From Borreliella mayonii (GTDB lineage Bacteria; Spirochaetota; Spirochaetia; Borreliales; Borreliaceae): a stretch of 45,035 bases of DNA. The notes below the pieces were generated by a model. The model was not told the origin of the DNA. It ran no database searches and saw nothing but the letters and a program-made list of their open reading frames with translations. Location of the stretch: positions 1 to 45,035 of the forward strand of contig NZ_CP015793.1 in assembly GCF_001945665.1 (NCBI RefSeq), in the 5' to 3' direction. A program made the translations under genes and the position numbers. Below, piece after piece: positions 40,750 through 45,035 of the stretch (position 1 is its first letter; each line of letters opens with the position of its first letter).

Positions 40750-41130
40750 CTAATGAATAGAATAATTTACTTGTCTCTAAATTATGAAATACAAAAAATA
40801 GAGATATTAAAAGAAATGCTTGAAAAACTTAATAAAAATCCTCTGAAAAAATTTTCAACTCAAAGTTTTCTTCATCAAATGGTGCTGGATATTCAATTTC
40901 AACTAGACAAGCATTTAAAAAAATATAAGATGAATTAGGCATGCTAAACCAAGAAAGATTCCTAAGAATTATTACAATACATAGAAAAGAATTTAAAGAT
41001 AAAACAAAACTTTGCGAAAACCTTAACAGCAACTATTGAAGCTTGCAATCGAAATTTTTGAGATATTAAAACAAATATAAAAAATCTCGAAGACCATTTT
41101 ATGAAAGAATGCTTAGATTTTATTCCCTAG
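40750..41130 (+). pseudogene. P35-like lipoprotein fragment (PFam54_60 type), C-terminal domain
   Basis: The plus strand reads NRIIYLSLNYEIQKIEILKE, MLEKLNKNP, then QSFLHQMVLDIQFQLDKHLK, shifts, and QNFAKTLTATIEACNRNF with EDHFMKECLDFIP. These match KRIIYPSLNYDTKKILALKE, IQLKLEDVHLKKIQ and QNFAKTLNATIDAYNKN of the intact gene at 41364. The signal peptide and linker are missing. It is a truncated, shifted upstream copy of the same gene. Confidence 0.75.
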
Positions 41131-41282
41131 ATTAAATCTATTAAATCCATACAAATTGTTGCACTTTTTATATTTTAAAAAGAAAAGAATTAACTTTTAT
41201 TCTTAAAATTCATGTAATCTAAATTCACGCTAAAAACATCAATGGAAATTAAATTTTTAATATCAAATAAGTTTAATACTAT
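41131..41282. repeat. Spacer repeated downstream of the intact P35-like gene
   Basis: The bases from about 41165 to 41280 resemble 42240-42350 (aatctaaatt.acgctaaaaacat and neighbours). So gene plus spacer were duplicated as one unit. Confidence 0.6.
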
Positions 41283-41311
41283 TTGACAACAATATTAAAT
41301 TGTAATATTAT
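41283..41311 (+). promoter_or_regulatory. Candidate promoter of the P35-like gene
   Basis: TTGACA at 41283-41288, a 17-base spacer, TATTAT at 41306-41311: near-consensus sigma-70 geometry, 52 bases before the start codon. The duplicated spacer before the third copy (42270-42396) lacks the TTGACA. Confidence 0.65.
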
Positions 41312-41363
41312 TATTTTGAAATTAAATTAATATTTAATAATTTAAATTTATAAGGAGATCATT

Positions 41364-42200
41364 TTGAAAAATTCTAAATTTAATATTATTAAGCTTAACT
41401 TTATTACAGTAATATTAACTTCAATTTGCATATCATGTTCATCTTTTGGCAAGGTTAATCCAAACAAACTAAAAAATCCTACTACTTCTAAAACCCCAAA
41501 AAAAGCAAAGCGAAGCAACAATTCTAGAAATCTAAAAAACCTAAACAGCCATACCAATTCAGAAAATTCATCAGAAAATAACAAAAATTTTGAAAATGAA
41601 TCTCAAAATTCAAAATCTTCAAATCAAAATTCCCAAGAAGAAACCACAATCTCAAAATTAGAAAACATTGGTAAAGGCTTAGAAGCTCAAAAAAAGGAAG
41701 AAGATATACAAATAGCTAAAATAGAATCTGATAGTGTTCAATATGATTTCCTAGAGGCTTTTAAACTTCAAAGAGATGATTATTTTATGTTTCATGCAAA
41801 AATGAAATTAAAAAGAATAATTTATCCATCCCTAAATTACGATACAAAAAAAATATTGGCATTAAAAGAAATTCTTGAAAAACTTGATACAGATAAGAAC
41901 CGAAGAGTAGTTGGTAAATTTCTCGAAACATTAAGGGATATTCAACTGAAATTAGAAGATGTGCATTTAAAAAAAATACAAGATACATTACGCACTCTAA
42001 GCAAAAAAGAAGCCGAAACGTTACTACAAGATGTAAAACGTGATTTAAAGATAAAACAAAACTTTGCTAAAACTTTAAACGCAACTATTGACGCTTACAA
42101 TAAAAATGTTGGTGGCATTAGAACAAATGATGAAGCGCTAGCAAACCACATAAAGGATAAATACTTTCATCCTCTTTATCTACTAAATCAAGCTGATTAA
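41364..42200 (+). CDS. P35-like surface lipoprotein (PFam54_60 type, BBI36/BBJ41-like)
   Basis: 278 residues, TTG start behind AAGGAGA. Signal peptide with lipobox SICISC, Cys25. Residues 26-95 are a Ser/Asn/Lys linker. Residues 96-278 form a helical domain: ISKLENIGKGLEAQKKEED, QYDFLEAFKLQRDDYFMFHA, KLKRIIYPSLNYDTKKILAL, DVHLKKIQDTLRTLSKKEAE, IKQNFAKTLNATIDAYNKNV. The family includes antigen P35 proteins and relatives of complement-binding CspA. Binding of host factors by this member is not shown. It has its own promoter and a terminator, and is flanked by broken copies on both sides. Confidence 0.88.
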   Translation: MKNSKFNIIKLNFITVILTSICISCSSFGKVNPNKLKNPTTSKTPKKAKRSNNSRNLKNLNSHTNSENSSENNKNFENESQNSKSSNQNSQEETTISKLENIGKGLEAQKKEEDIQIAKIESDSVQYDFLEAFKLQRDDYFMFHAKMKLKRIIYPSLNYDTKKILALKEILEKLDTDKNRRVVGKFLETLRDIQLKLEDVHLKKIQDTLRTLSKKEAETLLQDVKRDLKIKQNFAKTLNATIDAYNKNVGGIRTNDEALANHIKDKYFHPLYLLNQAD

Positions 42201-42240
42201 TCTAAACAAAAAAAATAATATGCTGCACTTGATATTTTAA

Positions 42241-42268
42241 AAAGAGAAGTTAATTCTTCTCTTTTTTT
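42241..42268 (+). terminator. Intrinsic terminator of the P35-like gene
   Basis: Stem aaagagaag / cttctcttt with a 6-base loop followed by a run of T, 40 bases after the stop. Confidence 0.8.
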
Positions 42269-42396
42269 ATTCATACAATCTAAATTAGCGCTAAAAACAT
42301 GCAATAGAAATTAAATTTTCAATATCAAATAAATTTAATATTATTATTTTGAATTAAAACTAATGTTTAGTAATTTAAATTTATAAGGAGAGTATT

Positions 42397-42540
42397 TTGA
42401 AAAACCTAAATTAAATATTATTAAGCTTAACTTTATTACAGCAATATTAAATTCAATTTTCATATCATGTTTCCCTATTGGAAAAGTCAATCCAAAACCT
42501 CATATCAATGCTAATCCAGAAAATAACCAAAATTAAAGTT
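42397..42540 (+). pseudogene. P35-like lipoprotein N-terminal fragment
   Basis: A copy of the ribosome site and the first 45 codons of 41364: the TTG start, then a one-base change of frame, LKLNFITAILNSIFISCFPI in the right frame, and NPKPHINANPENNQN. It breaks off at about 42540, where minus-strand sequence of another lipoprotein begins. This marks a recombination junction. Confidence 0.7.
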
Positions 42541-43547
42541 TAGAGAAGCTTTTCGTATAAGTTTTTATAATTTTCAGGATTATAGCTCTACTTCTAAGAT
42601 TTTTTAGTTTGCAAAACTTTATATGCTTTCTCTAATTTAAGAAGCTCTACATTTGCCTTATTCATCTTATCGTTAAGTTATTCTTGTTTGTTCTTAGCAT
42701 TCTTGATTGCTTTTTGAGCATCAGCTATCCAAATATTAAAGATAATTATACCCTAAAGAAGGTATATCTTTTATAGCTTCTTCTAAAGCCCCTTCTGCTT
42801 TTCTTTTTGTATTCTTAAAATCATCCTTAGATCTTGCTAAAGCACCAATTGCATCATTGCAATGAGATTTAGCAGAAGCATGGCTGCTATTAACCTTATT
42901 AATTTCTTGGTTCAAGTTATGTAATAGTAATGTATTGTTGTTAGTATTATATTTAGATTTTCTAGCAGTATTTAAATAAGAACGAGCACCCTCAATAACA
43001 CTTTTTATCTTATCAAGTTTTGATTTTGTTGTTTCTAAGTCTGCAGTTATTTTCTCAGTTTTTTCTAAAAAAGTTTCAGCTTCGTACATAATTTCCCTAG
43101 CAGTAATAGCCTTATTTAACTTGTTGAGATTTTTTATCAACATTATTGTTATTTACTTTACTAGTATTAGAGTGCTTTGTGTTTAAATTATTATTTATTT
43201 GTGTTCCTAAATTATTACTTTCTTTACTTTTCTTTATGATATTTTCTTTTTCCTTACTTTTATTCTTATTATTTTGTTCTTGATTATTTGCTTCTCCATT
43301 ACTAATGCTCCTAGCCTTACGATCACTTCTGTTGTTGTCTTCTAAAGAATTTAGAGAATTATTATCTAGCTTATTAGTAGAATTTATACTTTTATTATTA
43401 TTTATATCTTTATTATTATTGACAAAATACTTATTGTTGGCTAAAGCCTGTTTAAGTTTTGCCTGTAAGCTTTTCATATAGCTTACAAGAGATAGTGCTA
43501 CAAAATAAACTGGATATCATTAATACTTCTTTAATCATTAAATTCAT
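42541..43547 (-). pseudogene. Frameshifted helical lipoprotein
   Basis: ATG at 43547 behind AGAGG gives MIKEVLMISSLFCSTISC, a good lipobox. A shift near 43480 leads into LKQALANNKYFVNNNKDINN, then NNRSDRKARSISNGEANNQE. At 43112-43143 an A6 tract changes frame again: NVDKKSQQVK* against NVDKNLNKLNKAITAREIMY. The last domain is coiled coil (SVIEGARSYLNTARKSKYNT, SKDDFKNTKRKAEGALEEAI). Beyond the stop at 42736 more of it is readable (DAQKAIKNAKNKQE, KANVELLKLEKAYKVLQTKK). The ancestor was about 320 residues. Removing one A from the A6 tract would rejoin two parts, so a sequencing error or slippage is possible there. Confidence 0.65.
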
Positions 43548-43581
43548 TATATTACCTCTATCTAAAATAGAATATTATTAG

Positions 43582-43629
43582 AAACTAAAATTACTATAAA
43601 AGTATTTACTTTTATAGTAATTTTAGTTT
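43582..43629. repeat. 23-bp perfect palindrome with two-base loop
   Basis: Arms 43582-43604 and 43607-43629 are exact reverse complements around tt (core aaactaaaattactataaaa). It lies 35 bases upstream of the lipoprotein start at 43547 on the minus strand and about 180 bases downstream of the 43806 gene end. Confidence 0.9.
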
Positions 43630-43712
43630 ATTTTAAATATAACTTGACTATAGTTTAATTTTGGTTATACTATAAATTAGTTCGACGTTAGCTCGAATTA
43701 TAAAAATTAGCG

Positions 43713-43769
43713 ATGAAATAGGGCTTAAAACAAGTTTTTTTAAAATAATTTGTCTTAAGCCCTATTCAT
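43713..43769 (-). terminator. Hairpin after the PF-57/62-like gene
   Basis: aatagggcttaa / ttaagccctatt stem with one bulge nearby and a 25-base loop, 37 bases past the stop at 43806 on the minus strand. Confidence 0.5.
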
Positions 43770-43805
43770 TTTATGTAACATTAATTTTCCTAATTTACGG
43801 TTTAT

Positions 43806-44267
43806 TTATATATTTTTTAGTTTTAATTGTTCTTTATTAGGTTCATGAGGCGACATAATACATTTACAATATCTGATTTTTAATTGTGTTTTATAATTCA
43901 AAAACAGGGTAATTATAGCCCATAGTCTATTTATAGTAGTCCATAATTTTTGTGTAACTTTTACTAAAGGATAATTGACTGTGTAGTAAAGCTTGAATAT
44001 ATCTCTTTTAAAGCTAAATTTATTGGTTATGATTTTTATTTTGTTTTCTAAATCATCGAGATATTGTTCTAATAAATCTATATCAATATTTCGAATACTA
44101 TTGAGATATTTATGCAAGTTAGAATTGAATATGCGGTGTATAAAGCTCCTACTATAGTACCTCATATTGAAATTTAGGCTGTCTAGTGTGTAAATAAGAA
44201 TTAATAAGTTACAATATGTACGATTATGGCGATTAATGTTTAATATTTTTATCAAAAACTTTTCCAA
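43806..44267 (-). CDS. Short PF-57/62-like (Borrelia orfA family) protein
   Basis: 153 residues, TTG start behind GGAGA. NRTYCNLLILIYTLDSLNFN, YYSRSFIHRIFNSNLHKYLN, IDLLEQYLDDLENKIKIITN and KLYYTVNYPLVKVTQKLW follow the order of the N-terminal domain of PF-57/62 replication proteins (a long helix, a YLxxLEKxx block, and a YYxxNYP strand). The C-terminal half found in the full-length copies (306 and 325 residues) is absent, so this is probably a truncated relic that still has an open frame. Subtelomeric position. A decayed second copy precedes it at 44420-44720. Whether it is expressed is unknown. Confidence 0.6.
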   Translation of the reverse strand: MEKFLIKILNINRHNRTYCNLLILIYTLDSLNFNMRYYSRSFIHRIFNSNLHKYLNSIRNIDIDLLEQYLDDLENKIKIITNKFSFKRDIFKLYYTVNYPLVKVTQKLWTTINRLWAIITLFLNYKTQLKIRYCKCIMSPHEPNKEQLKLKNI

Positions 44268-44419
44268 TTGTTCTCCATTAATTTTTTATTATTTATTATA
44301 TAAAAATATATGTCTTTAAGATTTATATTTCTAAATTTTCTTAATTTGCAAAGAAATATTTTTTTACGATTAAATGGTAGTAGGATCGTTTTGTTCCAAC
44401 TGTTGTTTTAGGTTTATCT

Positions 44420-44720
44420 GATATTAGGAGATATTAGTCTTGTAGTGTTGAACTAAACCCTTTAAAGGGGTAATTAATTTTATAATAAATCATATATGTG
44501 GGCTTGTTTTTAAAAGATAATTTCACTATGGTTTTTGTTTTTTCTAATATATCAAGATATTTTTTCATTGTTTTTAGATCGAAAGAATTTTGATTATTCT
44601 TTTCAAGAATTTCGTTGTAAAATTTTAAGAGTTTTTTTGAGAATAATTATTCAATTTTAGATTTAAATAATGTATTGCCTCATAAAGCAGGCATACTCTT
44701 AGTAAACTCAATTTCTAATT
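44420..44720 (-). pseudogene. PF-57/62-like remnant next to the right telomere
   Basis: The minus strand across shifts reads LLYEAIHYLNLKLNNYSQKN, LLKFYNEILEKNNQNSFDLK, TMKKYLDILEKTKTIVKLSF and KPTYMIYYKINYPFKGFSST. The layout (YLDILEK, YYKINYP) is the same as in 43806-44267 and in other Borrelia orfA proteins. In-frame stops and shifts make it non-functional. Confidence 0.6.
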
Positions 44721-45009
44721 AATTGATGGAGTTGTTTTTCTATGATTTTTTTAATTTTAATTGGTTTTTTTCGAATGCCATTTCTAATTCTAATTGTTTT
44801 TTTTCGAATTTTTTTTATATACTTATATTATGAAATATTATGAAAAAAATTTTTTTAAAAAAAAAGAATAAATTGATAAATTCTTTTCAAGATTATGTAG
44901 TTTTGTGATTTTTAAGTTAAATGTTTAGGTTTTCTTGAAAATTCAAGTTAAAAATTAGAATTTTCAAGTTTAAATGATTGATTTAAAAAGTTAAAGTTAT
45001 GAGTTATAA
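44721..45009. other. Right subtelomeric non-coding DNA
   Basis: No gene. A short direct repeat (taattctaattg.tttttttcgaa) occurs near 44750-44810, and an aattttcaagtt-type repeat near 44935-44970. Confidence 0.5.
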
Positions 45010-45035
45010 TACTCTATACTAATAAATAATTATAT
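45010..45035. other. Right hairpin telomere (linear plasmid end)
   Basis: Read inward from the end: atataattatttattagtat followed by agagtatt. The ttagtata box is at bases 14-21 from the terminus, the spacing of characterised Borrelia telomeres. It matches the left end at the same offset. Confidence 0.9.

Noticed and set aside
1..45035. CRISPR array, tRNA or rRNA genes
   Set aside because: No regularly spaced direct repeats of suitable length and no tRNA-like or rRNA sequence were seen on either strand.
1..45035. Active insertion sequence or transposase
   Set aside because: No open or clearly recognisable transposase gene was found; duplications here look recombinational.

Overview
The window looks like a complete linear plasmid of a Lyme-disease spirochete (Borreliella/Borrelia), about 45 kb and very A+T rich. 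Both ends carry the same telomere-type box: the motif ttagtat lies at bases 14-20 counted inward from each terminus. This is the layout of Borrelia hairpin telomeres, so the window probably runs hairpin to hairpin. The gene content fits an lp36-type plasmid. It has an adenine deaminase (adeC, BBK17-like), a SIMPL-domain protein (BBK13-like), an acidic-tailed lipoprotein (BBK19-like), and a partition cluster in the order PF-32, PF-50, PF-57/62, PF-49 (BBK21-24-like). I saw no gene resembling the fibronectin-binding lipoprotein BBK32.

Layout. 0-10 kb: left telomere, a decayed restriction-modification fragment, an intact P37-like lipoprotein on the minus strand, decayed secreted or lipoprotein genes, and a set of related plus-strand lipoproteins, one of them intact (7306-8013). 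10-18.4 kb: a broken MFS transporter, intact adeC, the intact SIMPL-domain gene, and an intact lipoprotein ending in a very strong hairpin. 18.4-20.7 kb: decayed coding sequence. 20.7-24.1 kb: an intact replication/partition locus whose divergent intergenic region (22903-23376) is full of inverted repeats and is the best origin candidate. 25-28.9 kb: a large decayed type IIG-like restriction-modification gene. 30.6-31.8 kb: an intact stand-alone HSDR_N-DUF5655 protein behind a perfect 13-bp palindrome. 32.4-36.4 kb: a second replication/partition locus in which PF-57/62 and PF-50 are open but PF-32 and PF-49 are broken. 37.3-39.8 kb: a second copy of the 4.3-6.1 kb segment, here with the lipoprotein intact. 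39.8-42.5 kb: P35-like lipoproteins, one intact between two remnants. 42.5-45 kb: a frameshifted lipoprotein, two more PF-57/62-type sequences, and the right telomere.

How it works together. Plasmid maintenance probably depends on the 20.7-24 kb locus, since the second locus has lost the ParA nucleotide-binding loop. Purine salvage (adeC), an envelope SIMPL protein and five intact lipoproteins make up the host-interaction cargo. Most of the remaining DNA is gene debris from at least one other plasmid, which suggests plasmid fusion followed by decay. The most notable intact gene of uncertain role is the HSDR_N-DUF5655 protein. All readings were made by eye, and names of B. burgdorferi counterparts come from recognition, not from a search.
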